NCBI GenBank assembly: GCA_013416445.1
Contig: JACCER010000021.1
Coordinates: 1-57,816, forward strand
Reading direction: 5' to 3'
DNA: 57,816 nt
DNA from: Alcaligenaceae bacterium
GTDB taxonomy: Bacteria; Pseudomonadota; Gammaproteobacteria; Burkholderiales; Burkholderiaceae_B
Of this stretch, positions 42,073-49,734 are shown piece after piece (position 1 is the first letter of the stretch; each line of letters begins with the position of its first letter). A program made the position numbers and the translations under genes. The notes under the pieces were generated by a model that was given only the letters and a program-made list of their open reading frames with translations, was not told the DNA's origin and ran no database searches.

Positions 42073-43062
42073 ATGGAAATTCGCCAACTCGAGGCATTTG
42101 CCGCTGTGTATTCTGCAGGTAGTGTTACCGCCGCAGCGCGTTTGCTGGATCGCTCCCAGCCTGTGGTCAGTCGTCAAATTCAAGACCTGGAACAAGAGCT
42201 GGGTTTTACACTGTTTACGCGTACACGGCCTCAGGTAACGCTTACCGAGCAAGGCCGGCAGTTTTACGAAGAAGTGCATAACGTGCTGGCCGGTTTGCAG
42301 CAACTGGATAGCCGCATGCGCGAAATCGCCGTGGGGCAGCCTCGTCCACTGCGGTTGGCCGCAACCGCGTCGCTGGGGTCTACCCTGGTGACTGAAGTCA
42401 TAGGCCAGCTCGAGCGCAGCATACGCATATTCGAAGACAAAATGAATATCGACATCTTGCCGCCCGAACTCGTGGCGCAGGCTGTGGCCGATGGGCAGGC
42501 TGATATTGGTATTACCAGCCTGCCCATGGAACTGGGGCGTTGTCAGCTTGAATGGTCGGGGCAGGCTCCGTGCCTGATGGCCCTGCCTTGGCGGCATCCG
42601 CTATCTGGGCAGTCAAGCATCAGCCTGGCGGAACTGGGCGATTACACGGTAATTACCATGTCGAACAAGTCGGGCTTGAGACATAGAATCTCGACCGCCC
42701 TGCTACAGAATTTACCTGCAAGCAACATGCGTCGCCACATAGAAACCACGTCGTTTCTGAACGCACTGATGCTGGTCAGGGCGGGCGTGGGCCTGGCCTT
42801 GGTCGATCCCTTTACCGCAACCAGTGTCATGCCTGATTCCGTGGTGTTCAGGCCTATCGATACGCATGTGCCCTACATGATGGGTGTCATCACTCATAGC
42901 GGCCGGGTGCTGTCCGACGGAGGGCGGGAATTTATCCAGGCCATGTGGGATTACGCGAATCAAAGCGTACCTGGTTTCGTGCGTGGCGAACTCAGCGGCC
43001 TGCCCAAGGTAATGTCCGAGTCGCTTGGGCCAGATTTCCCTGAAGACGACTCGGTGGCCTGA
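42073..43062 (+). CDS. LysR family transcriptional regulator
   Basis: A 329-residue LysR regulator with MEIRQLEAFAAVYSAGSV at the canonical N-terminus and SQPVVSRQIQDLEQELGFTLF as recognition helix. The effector domain resembles regulators of small amino or carboxylic acids. I start it at 42073 because MEIRQLEAF is the usual LysR start; an ATG at 42052 has no better ribosome site. A 37-bp dyad overlaps its promoter. The genes 43120-46570 follow on the same strand and may be its targets. Confidence 0.85.
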   Translation: MEIRQLEAFAAVYSAGSVTAAARLLDRSQPVVSRQIQDLEQELGFTLFTRTRPQVTLTEQGRQFYEEVHNVLAGLQQLDSRMREIAVGQPRPLRLAATASLGSTLVTEVIGQLERSIRIFEDKMNIDILPPELVAQAVADGQADIGITSLPMELGRCQLEWSGQAPCLMALPWRHPLSGQSSISLAELGDYTVITMSNKSGLRHRISTALLQNLPASNMRRHIETTSFLNALMLVRAGVGLALVDPFTATSVMPDSVVFRPIDTHVPYMMGVITHSGRVLSDGGREFIQAMWDYANQSVPGFVRGELSGLPKVMSESLGPDFPEDDSVA

Positions 43063-43119
43063 TGCCAGGCCGTTCTCGTACTAGAATCTGTTATTCCTTT
43101 AACGCGACATCGAATAATA

Positions 43120-44556
43120 ATGACGAGCACTGCTTTTTCAAGTCCAGCCGGCCTCGATGCACTGGAACAACGTCTGGCGCAGGATCTTGCCTGGCTGGAC
43201 GTCCCTGCTAAACCTTGGGTGCCTGTGGGTGCCGTCAACGGTCAGGTCTTGCTTGACGTGGCTGTCATCGGCGGCGGCATGGCTGGCCTTGCCGCCGCCG
43301 CTACGCTGGGCAATTTAGGTATAAAGGCATGTATTTTCGATAGTGCACCCCCAGGATACGAAGGGCCGTGGGCAACCACCGCCCGGATGGAAACCTTGCG
43401 CTCGCCCAAACAACTTACCGGGCCGGCGCTGGGTTTTCCGGCGCTTACGTTTCGAGCCTGGTTCGAGGCGCAATTCGGTCTGGCCGCATGGGGCGAGCTC
43501 GATAAAATCCCTCGCTTGCAATGGATGGACTACCTGCGCTGGTATCGTCGCGTCATGAAGCTCGATGTCCGCAACGAGCACACCGTGGAAAACATTGTGC
43601 CGCATCCAGACCATGTCGCGCTACATTTGCGCACGCCTGCGGGTGAGCAAATCGTGTATGCGCGGCGCGTGGTGCTGGCAACCGGGCGGGCAGGGCTGGG
43701 CGGGGCAAGCGTGCCGGACTTCATCCAGGGTATTTCGCGCGACCGTTGGGCGCATTCGTCTGATCCCCTCGACTACTCCACCTTGCGCGGCTTGCGGGTG
43801 GGCGTGGTGGGTGCTGGTGCATCAGCCATGGATAGCGCTGGCACCGCACTGGAAAACGCTGCCGCCAGTGTCGATTTGCTGATACGGCGCAAAGATATCC
43901 CGCGTGTGAATAAAGCCAAAGGTGCAGGTAATCCAGGCTTTACTCACGGGTATGCCGACCTGTCCGATGACTGGAAATGGCGTATACGCCACTACATCAA
44001 TGTGAAGCAGGTGCCGCCGCCGCGCGCCAGCGTACTGCGGGTGTCGCAACATGACAATGCACGCTTTCATTTGGGCGCGCCGGTACTGCAGGTGCACCAG
44101 GATGGGCCGACGCTGCAGGTGGAAACACCCAACAAGACCTTGGAACTGGATTTCCTGGTGCTGTCCACCGGCTTCAAAATTGACTGGTATAGTCGACCCG
44201 AGTACGCCACCATTGCGCCGCATCTGCGAATTTGGGGTGATCGCTATCAACCGTCCGCAGGCGATAACGATCAAGAATTGCATGATTCGCCCGATCTGGG
44301 CCCCAGCTTCGAATTCCTTGAAAAATCGCCGGGCTCTTTGCCCGGACTGTCGCGGGTGCATTGTTTTTGCTACCCTGCGGCGCTAACTCATGGTACGGTT
44401 TCAGGTGACATTCCGGCTATCAGCGATGGCGCAGCACGTTTATCCAAGGGCATCGCCAGCCTGCTGTATGGCGAGAATATTCGCCAACACTATGCCGAGC
44501 TTCTGGCGTTCGAAGAGCTCGAAGTGTTTGGCGACGAATGGACGGCAGCTGAATAA
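43120..44556 (+). CDS. FMO-like FAD/NAD(P)-dependent monooxygenase or oxidoreductase
   Basis: A 478-residue flavoprotein. The FAD-binding Rossmann motif GGGMAGL is at residues 51-57. A second, NADPH-type motif GVVGAGASAMDSAG lies near residue 228. Between them FIQGISRDRWAHSS is close to the FMO/Baeyer-Villiger fingerprint (F-x-G-x-x-x-H), though the spacing is altered. It is probably a flavin-containing N- or Baeyer-Villiger-type oxygenase, or a related dehydrogenase. It heads a gene run with two CMD-fold proteins and a beta-hydroxyacid dehydrogenase; the AhpD-type partners could handle peroxide formed by uncoupling (inference). Confidence 0.75.
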   Translation: MTSTAFSSPAGLDALEQRLAQDLAWLDVPAKPWVPVGAVNGQVLLDVAVIGGGMAGLAAAATLGNLGIKACIFDSAPPGYEGPWATTARMETLRSPKQLTGPALGFPALTFRAWFEAQFGLAAWGELDKIPRLQWMDYLRWYRRVMKLDVRNEHTVENIVPHPDHVALHLRTPAGEQIVYARRVVLATGRAGLGGASVPDFIQGISRDRWAHSSDPLDYSTLRGLRVGVVGAGASAMDSAGTALENAAASVDLLIRRKDIPRVNKAKGAGNPGFTHGYADLSDDWKWRIRHYINVKQVPPPRASVLRVSQHDNARFHLGAPVLQVHQDGPTLQVETPNKTLELDFLVLSTGFKIDWYSRPEYATIAPHLRIWGDRYQPSAGDNDQELHDSPDLGPSFEFLEKSPGSLPGLSRVHCFCYPAALTHGTVSGDIPAISDGAARLSKGIASLLYGENIRQHYAELLAFEELEVFGDEWTAAE

Positions 44557-44591
44557 ACCGCAGCCGTTATTACTCAGCATGAAGGAAAGTT

Positions 44592-45095
44592 ATGGGCACA
44601 GATGTAATTGATAGCGTGGTCGGTTTAACGCCGGCCAACCCGTTGTATGCAGTACGCCATGCACGCGCCAAGGTATCGGGCGCCACGCAAGGAAGCTACG
44701 AACTGTTTTTTGACCCCACTGTGGGCAGCCTGGCTGTTCCAGAACGGCTGCTGGTGGCGTATTACGCTTGTGTGCTGTCAAAGGCTGACAGCCTGGCGCA
44801 ACATTACCGCGTAGCGTTTCTGCAACAGGGCGGCGATGCGTCTACCCTGGCATTGTTGGACGGCAATCAGCTTGAACAATTGTCTTCCAGTCGCCTAAGG
44901 GCCATGCTGGTGTTTACCGCCATACTCATCGAGAAACCCCTGGAAGGCGACCAAACAGCGGTGCAGGCTTTGCAGGCGGCAGGCGTGTCTACCCCCGATA
45001 TCATCATGCTGGCCCAGTTGATTGCCTTTTTGTCGTATCAAACCCGCCTGGCCGCTGGCCTGCAGGCGATGAAAGCCCTGGAGCCACAAGCATGA
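44592..45095 (+). CDS. CMD-domain protein (Avi_7170-like family)
   Basis: A 167-residue helical protein of the CMD fold. It resembles the family paired with an alkylhydroperoxidase-domain protein (named after Avi_7170 and Avi_7169 from memory). Segments VGSLAVPERLLVAYYACVLS and MLVFTAILIEKPL are typical. It lacks the C-x-x-C redox pair, having only one cysteine (YYACVLS). It overlaps the next gene by four bases (ATGA), so the two are made together and may form a complex. Confidence 0.72.
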   Translation: MGTDVIDSVVGLTPANPLYAVRHARAKVSGATQGSYELFFDPTVGSLAVPERLLVAYYACVLSKADSLAQHYRVAFLQQGGDASTLALLDGNQLEQLSSSRLRAMLVFTAILIEKPLEGDQTAVQALQAAGVSTPDIIMLAQLIAFLSYQTRLAAGLQAMKALEPQA

Positions 45096-45679
45096 GCACT
45101 ATCATTAAAAATCATGGCTTTACCAACGAGACCCTGGGCTGGAAGGCATGGTTGGATGTCATCGATGTAGGCACAGCAACCCCAGAGCAGATCGATGTCC
45201 TGGAAATGAGCCATCCTCAGGCCAAAGAGTCTGATTACTACTTGTTGCTGGCGCATCAGCCCGCCATACTTAAACAGCGCTCGGAAGCCTACAATGCAAT
45301 CATGTACGCGCCAGGCGGTCTGGCCCGTGCAGACCGCGAACTGGGCGCCCTGACGGTTTCACGCATTAATGGTTGCGTCTATTGCGCTTCGGTGCATGCA
45401 CAGCGCTTCGAGCAACTGGCAAAGCAAAACGAAACTGTCACGCAAGTGTTCAACGACCCGCGTACTGCAGGCGTCAATGATCGCCAGAAAGCCATTGCAC
45501 AGTTTTCAATACGCCTGACCGAAGCCGCCGACCAGATCGGGCCTGAAGATATTCAAGCCTTGAAAGAGGTAGGCTTGAACGAAGCCGAGATCCTGGATCT
45601 GCTGCACGCGACTGCAATTTTTGCCTGGGCAAACAGGCTTATGCTGAACTTGGGCGAACCGGTGTTTCCTGCAACATAA
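45092..45679 (+). CDS. Alkylhydroperoxidase-domain protein (Avi_7169-like family)
   Basis: A 195-residue CMD/AhpD-fold protein that keeps the redox site SRINGCVYCASVHAQRF (Cys-x-x-Cys, His). The upstream part (about 1-80) is specific to this family. It is translationally coupled to the C-x-x-C-lacking CMD protein before it, so one partner may be catalytic and the other structural (inference). Proteins of this pair often stand with flavin monooxygenases in substrate-use clusters, as here. Confidence 0.75.
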   Translation: MSTIIKNHGFTNETLGWKAWLDVIDVGTATPEQIDVLEMSHPQAKESDYYLLLAHQPAILKQRSEAYNAIMYAPGGLARADRELGALTVSRINGCVYCASVHAQRFEQLAKQNETVTQVFNDPRTAGVNDRQKAIAQFSIRLTEAADQIGPEDIQALKEVGLNEAEILDLLHATAIFAWANRLMLNLGEPVFPAT

Positions 45680-45718
45680 AAACGCAGGCCGCATCACAAC
45701 GCATTTTTGGAGGCTGTC

Positions 45719-46570
45719 ATGCCTGAAACTATAGGCTGGGTAGGGTTGGGGCGTATGGGGCTGCCCATGGCACAACGGCTGTTGCAGGCCGGCCATCCGC
45801 TGTATATCTGGGCGCGCAATCCAGAACAGACATTAAGCCTGCGTAAACAAGGCGCCCGCATCGCTACTGACCTGATCGAACTGGCCCAGCGCAGCCAGAT
45901 CATCGTCACCATGCTGGGCGATACCAGCGACGTTGAAAGCGTTTATCAAGGCATGTTGCCCGGCATGCAGCCTGGCACCATCTTTATCGATATGACCACT
46001 GCCGCGCCGCGCCTGGCGTCCGCCTTGGCCGAGCTGGTGGCGAGCAAGCAGGGGCAGTTCATGGATGCGCCCGTGACCGGCGGCGTGGCGGGTGCGGCCA
46101 AGGGTGTGCTGACGCATTTTGTGGGCGGAGACGCCGATGTCTTGCAGCGCAGTACAGCCTTGCTGGCCCAACTGGGCCAGCGCGCCGTCCATTGCGGGCC
46201 AGCCGGGTCGGGCTACCGCATGAAACTGGTCAACCAGACCATTATCGCCGGCACAATGCTGGGCTTGGCTGAAGGTATGGCATTGGCGCGTGGCAGTCAT
46301 TTCAGCATCGACTTGCTCACCACGGCTTTGAATAAAGGCACGGCTTCGGGCCTGCTGTTTGATTCGTACGCCGAACGCATGATGCAAGGGGGTGGCGACG
46401 TAACCTTTACGCTGGGCTTGTTGCGCAAGGATTTACGACTGGCCGAAGCCGAAGCAGAACAGCAGCAAAAGCCGTCATTGTTTTTGAAGTTTGCGGTCCA
46501 GTGCCTGAATGCCGCCTGCGACCGTTACGGTGCGCATGCCGGTGTACAAACCTTGAGCCAGATGGAATAG
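45719..46570 (+). CDS. Beta-hydroxyacid dehydrogenase (3-hydroxyisobutyrate dehydrogenase family)
   Basis: A 283-residue NAD(P)-dependent dehydrogenase: Rossmann GWVGLGRMGLPMAQRL, substrate motif FMDAPVTGGVAGA, catalytic Lys in GSGYRMKLVNQ, and the C-terminal LRKDLRLA. GGAGG five bases before the ATG at 45719 is a strong ribosome site; the in-frame start at 45707 overlaps it and is rejected. Substrates in this family include 3-hydroxyisobutyrate, tartronate semialdehyde and gamma-hydroxybutyrate. It ends the run that begins with the FMO-like gene. Confidence 0.88.
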   Translation: MPETIGWVGLGRMGLPMAQRLLQAGHPLYIWARNPEQTLSLRKQGARIATDLIELAQRSQIIVTMLGDTSDVESVYQGMLPGMQPGTIFIDMTTAAPRLASALAELVASKQGQFMDAPVTGGVAGAAKGVLTHFVGGDADVLQRSTALLAQLGQRAVHCGPAGSGYRMKLVNQTIIAGTMLGLAEGMALARGSHFSIDLLTTALNKGTASGLLFDSYAERMMQGGGDVTFTLGLLRKDLRLAEAEAEQQQKPSLFLKFAVQCLNAACDRYGAHAGVQTLSQME

Positions 46571-46643
46571 GCCGTATCTTTGAAGCGCTTGGTGTTGCAT
46601 TGGCGCGCTATGCACTAATGCAGCGCTTCCTCGTATGCTTGTA

Positions 46644-47624
46644 CTATTGCACCTTAATATCGGCATCAGCGACGACTTGATTCCATTTGCTTAGCTCCGA
46701 GGCCAACAACTGCTCCAGATCTTGTGGCGTGCCACCCAGGGGTGTGGCGCCCAGGTCGGCCAGCTTTTGCCTGACCTCCGGATCTTGCAGGATTTCATTC
46801 AAGGCCTTGTTGGTGCGCTCGATAATGTCGGGCGCCACGCCTTTGGGCGCCAGCAGTGCAAACCAGGTAGACGACAGCAAGTTGGGGTAGCCTTGTTCAG
46901 CCGTGGTGGGTACGTTTGGCAGCGTACTGGACCGCTCTTTGGCCATAACCGCCAGTGCCCTGACCTTGCCGGCCTTGACTTGCCCCAAGATGCCTGGAAT
47001 TAACTGGAACATGGACTGGATTTCGCCCGATATCAGGTTGTTGGTGGCGTGGTTTGGCGCACTATAGGAAATATGCACCATATTGGTGGCGGTCTGGCTC
47101 ATGTAGAGTTCGCCCGCCAAATGCATGGAACTGCCATTGCCGGTAGAACCGAAATTGACAACGCCAGGGTGCTTGGTTACGTAATCGGTAAACTCGCTTA
47201 GGTTACGAGCTGGCAAGTCGTTGTTGATGACCAGAATATTGGGTATCTCGGCAACCAGCCCTATGGCATCAAAGCTGTTTTGTGGATCAAATGGCAGCTT
47301 TTTATAAAGGCTGGGGCTTATTGCCAGGGTGCCGACCCATGAAAACAACAGTTTGCTGCCGTCGTTGCTGGCCTCGGCTGCCAGGCCAGCGCCAATATTG
47401 CCGTTTGCGCCACCGTGGTTTTCTATAATGAAATTACCATTCAGTTTTTGGCTGAGATGGTCTGTGATCAGGCGTGCAATGGTGTCGCCGATGTCGCCGC
47501 CAGGGCTGGGGACGATGATGTGCACCGCATTGCTGGCTGGCGGCCAGGCAGGCTCTGAGTTTGCAGTGGCCACTGCTGTTATCAATGCTACTGCGCTAGC
47601 TAATCCGGTAAGGAATTTATGCAT
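46644..47624 (-). CDS. Bug family (TctC-type) periplasmic solute-binding protein
   Basis: A 326-residue Bug protein: signal peptide about 1-24 (..VATANSEPA), ligand loop VPSPGGDIGDT, and a lobe-two segment ISYSAPNHATNNLISGEIQ where most Bug proteins have PYKGxxPA. This changed segment suggests a different ligand or an altered hinge. AGGAA precedes the ATG at 47624. It converges with the dehydrogenase gene and diverges from rmuC. Confidence 0.87.
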   Translation of the reverse strand: MHKFLTGLASAVALITAVATANSEPAWPPASNAVHIIVPSPGGDIGDTIARLITDHLSQKLNGNFIIENHGGANGNIGAGLAAEASNDGSKLLFSWVGTLAISPSLYKKLPFDPQNSFDAIGLVAEIPNILVINNDLPARNLSEFTDYVTKHPGVVNFGSTGNGSSMHLAGELYMSQTATNMVHISYSAPNHATNNLISGEIQSMFQLIPGILGQVKAGKVRALAVMAKERSSTLPNVPTTAEQGYPNLLSSTWFALLAPKGVAPDIIERTNKALNEILQDPEVRQKLADLGATPLGGTPQDLEQLLASELSKWNQVVADADIKVQ

Positions 47625-47824
47625 CAGGCGGTTCCTGGTGTTGCGTACGCATTTATCAAGCTTTTGGAAATCTATATGTGAAAGCTTACTTTAATGTGGG
47701 TTTGGTAATTTATCATGCCTGTTGGCTATATAAATCAAATGAATTATAGGCATTAGGGCTGTATGGATAAATGTGCATCATCATGGCGGCTAACTTTTTT
47801 GTTGGCAAGGCAAAGGATTAATCC

Positions 47825-49240
47825 GTGAATCAGATTTTGGATCATATCTCCCCCGGTATGGCTGCTGCTGTGCTGGTTTTGGCCGGCGTTGTGCTGGGCG
47901 CCATTATTGTGTTCATCGTATCGCGCCGCAGCTTGAGCCGCATACGTGAGGAAGCCGGGCTGATCGACCGCCAGTTGGCAAGCAGCGAAGCCACGGAGCA
48001 TGGTTTGCGTGAGCGCCTGGACGAAGCCAGGGCCAGTCTTGCCGCCAAAGATGCCGATGCGCAGAGACTCAGCCGACATGCCGCAAGCTTGGATAATGAA
48101 CTAACTGAGCTGCAAGCCATACATAAAGAAAAGCTTGCCAGCTTTCAGGAAATGCAAGCCTCTTTTGCAACCACCAAGGCGCTATTGAAAACCGAGTTTC
48201 AAAATCTGGCCAACCAGATTCTGGAAGAAAAAGGCAAGACGCTGGCGCAAAACAGCCAAAGTTCGCTCGATGCGATGCTGCAGCCGTTTCGGGACCAGAT
48301 CGAGGGCTTCCAGAAGCGCGTGAATCAAGTACATGATGAAACCGTGCGGGGCAATGTATCGCTGGGCATGGAGATCAAGCGTGTTTTGGAAGCGGGCCTG
48401 AAAATAGGGGCGGAAGCCAGCACGCTGGCTATCGCGCTGAAGGGTGACAAGAAAACCACCGGCAATTGGGGTGAGGTTCAGCTCGAGCGTACTTTGCAAC
48501 TGGCCGGGCTGATGCCGGGCGACCATTACGAGGCCCAGGCACGTTTCAAAGATGAGCATGGCAATAATCGTTACCCTGATTTTGTGATCAAGCTGCCTGA
48601 TTCGAAGCATATGGTGATAGACAGCAAGGTGTCGCTGGTTGATTATGATCGCGCCATTGCCGCTGAAACTGATGCCGAAGTCCAGACTGCACTGGATGCG
48701 CACGTGAAGGCAGTGCGCAACCATATCGATGATCTGAGCAAAAAGGATTACAGCAATCTGATAGGCATGCGCAGTCCCAGCTTTGTGCTGATGTTCATGC
48801 CGATTGAACCTGCTTATATCGAAGCCATGAAACACAATAAAGACTTGTTCGATTATGGCTATCAGCGCAACGTAATCATGGTGTCGCACACCACGCTCAT
48901 GCCCATACTGAAAACCGTTGCCAATTTGTGGATGGTCGCCCGCAGCAACCAGCAGGCGCATGAACTGAGCTCGCGTGCGGGTGACATCTACAATCAGGTA
49001 GTCCTGGTGGCCGAACGGCTGAAGAAACTGGGCAGCAATCTGGATACGGTCGCCCGCCAGTACAACGAAACCGTCAAAGCTGTAGCGGGGCAGCAGGGTT
49101 TATATGGCAAGACCTTCCGGTTCAATGAACTATCGTCCAAGGCGAACAAGACCATGCCTGAACTGGAGCCTTTGCATGCGGACTTCGAAAATGAAAGGCT
49201 GGAACTGATCGTCGTTGAGGAAGATCGTAAGTCGGGCTAG
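47825..49240 (+). CDS. rmuC: DNA recombination protein RmuC
   Basis: A 471-residue RmuC. An N-terminal membrane segment (about 10-33, AAAVLVLAGVVLGAIIVFIV) is followed by a long coiled coil (about 35-130) and the RmuC nuclease-like domain (about 150-450) with GNWGEVQLERTLQLAGL, PDFVIKLPDSKHMVIDSKV and DYSNLIGMRSPSFVLMFMP. RmuC limits inversions at short inverted repeats; a restriction-nuclease-like core (D..DSK) is visible. The start is a GTG at 47825 with AAGGA eight bases upstream. A REP-like hairpin covers its stop codon. Confidence 0.93.
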   Translation: MNQILDHISPGMAAAVLVLAGVVLGAIIVFIVSRRSLSRIREEAGLIDRQLASSEATEHGLRERLDEARASLAAKDADAQRLSRHAASLDNELTELQAIHKEKLASFQEMQASFATTKALLKTEFQNLANQILEEKGKTLAQNSQSSLDAMLQPFRDQIEGFQKRVNQVHDETVRGNVSLGMEIKRVLEAGLKIGAEASTLAIALKGDKKTTGNWGEVQLERTLQLAGLMPGDHYEAQARFKDEHGNNRYPDFVIKLPDSKHMVIDSKVSLVDYDRAIAAETDAEVQTALDAHVKAVRNHIDDLSKKDYSNLIGMRSPSFVLMFMPIEPAYIEAMKHNKDLFDYGYQRNVIMVSHTTLMPILKTVANLWMVARSNQQAHELSSRAGDIYNQVVLVAERLKKLGSNLDTVARQYNETVKAVAGQQGLYGKTFRFNELSSKANKTMPELEPLHADFENERLELIVVEEDRKSG

Positions 49241-49269
49241 CACCGTCGGGCGGCGCTAACCCGACTTAC
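49227..49269. repeat. REP-like hairpin over the rmuC stop codon
   Basis: GTAAGTCGGGCTAGC (49227-49241) pairs with GCTAACCCGACTTAC (49255-49269) with one mismatch; the loop itself has a CCG/CGG stem. The rmuC TAG lies inside (49238-49240). A related hairpin occurs at 56307-56344 over another stop. Likely a repetitive extragenic element working as terminator or mRNA stabiliser. Confidence 0.6.
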
Positions 49270-49320
49270 CCGCATGTCGTTTATGCTTCGTCTTTTGGTT
49301 TTTCAATTTAATCTTTCTTT

Positions 49321-49728
49321 ATGACCGACGTTACTGCAGTTACCATTCCCATCAATAATCCTTTTCTTGAGCAGTTGGGCATTATCCTGACCGACTGGTC
49401 GCCTGGCTATGCCGAAATGAGGCTGGATATCTCGCCCGAGCTGGGGAATCGGACCGGACGTATTCACGGGGGTGTCATTTGCACCTTGATGGATGCGGCT
49501 TGTGGCTATTGCGGGCTGTACACGCCCCCCGGCGAACCGATATTGCGCAGTCTTACCTTGTCTCTGACCACCAACTTCCTGAGCAGTTGCGATGGCGCGA
49601 CGCTAGTGGCCAAAGGTTATATGGCGCGCCAGGGCCGCAGTGTTTTCTTTTCCCGTGCCGAAGTCTGGATGGATGATGTCGAACTCTTGGCCACAGCAGT
49701 GGGTACGTTCAAGTACGTGCGCTCTTGA
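49321..49728 (+). CDS. PaaI family hotdog-fold thioesterase
   Basis: A 135-residue single-domain hotdog thioesterase. NRTGRIHGGVICTLMDAACGYCG holds the HGG motif and the catalytic Asp of the PaaI group; VGTFKYVR ends the fold. These enzymes hydrolyse acyl-CoA side products, often aromatic acyl-CoAs. It lies alone after rmuC and converges with the GGDEF-EAL gene, only six bases away. Confidence 0.87.
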   Translation: MTDVTAVTIPINNPFLEQLGIILTDWSPGYAEMRLDISPELGNRTGRIHGGVICTLMDAACGYCGLYTPPGEPILRSLTLSLTTNFLSSCDGATLVAKGYMARQGRSVFFSRAEVWMDDVELLATAVGTFKYVRS

Positions 49729-49734
49729 TCAGGG

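Noticed and set aside
48182-48961. 259-codon minus-strand frame opposite rmuC
   Set aside because: Antisense to a well-conserved RmuC domain; composition is rich in His, Arg and Gln as in shadow frames.
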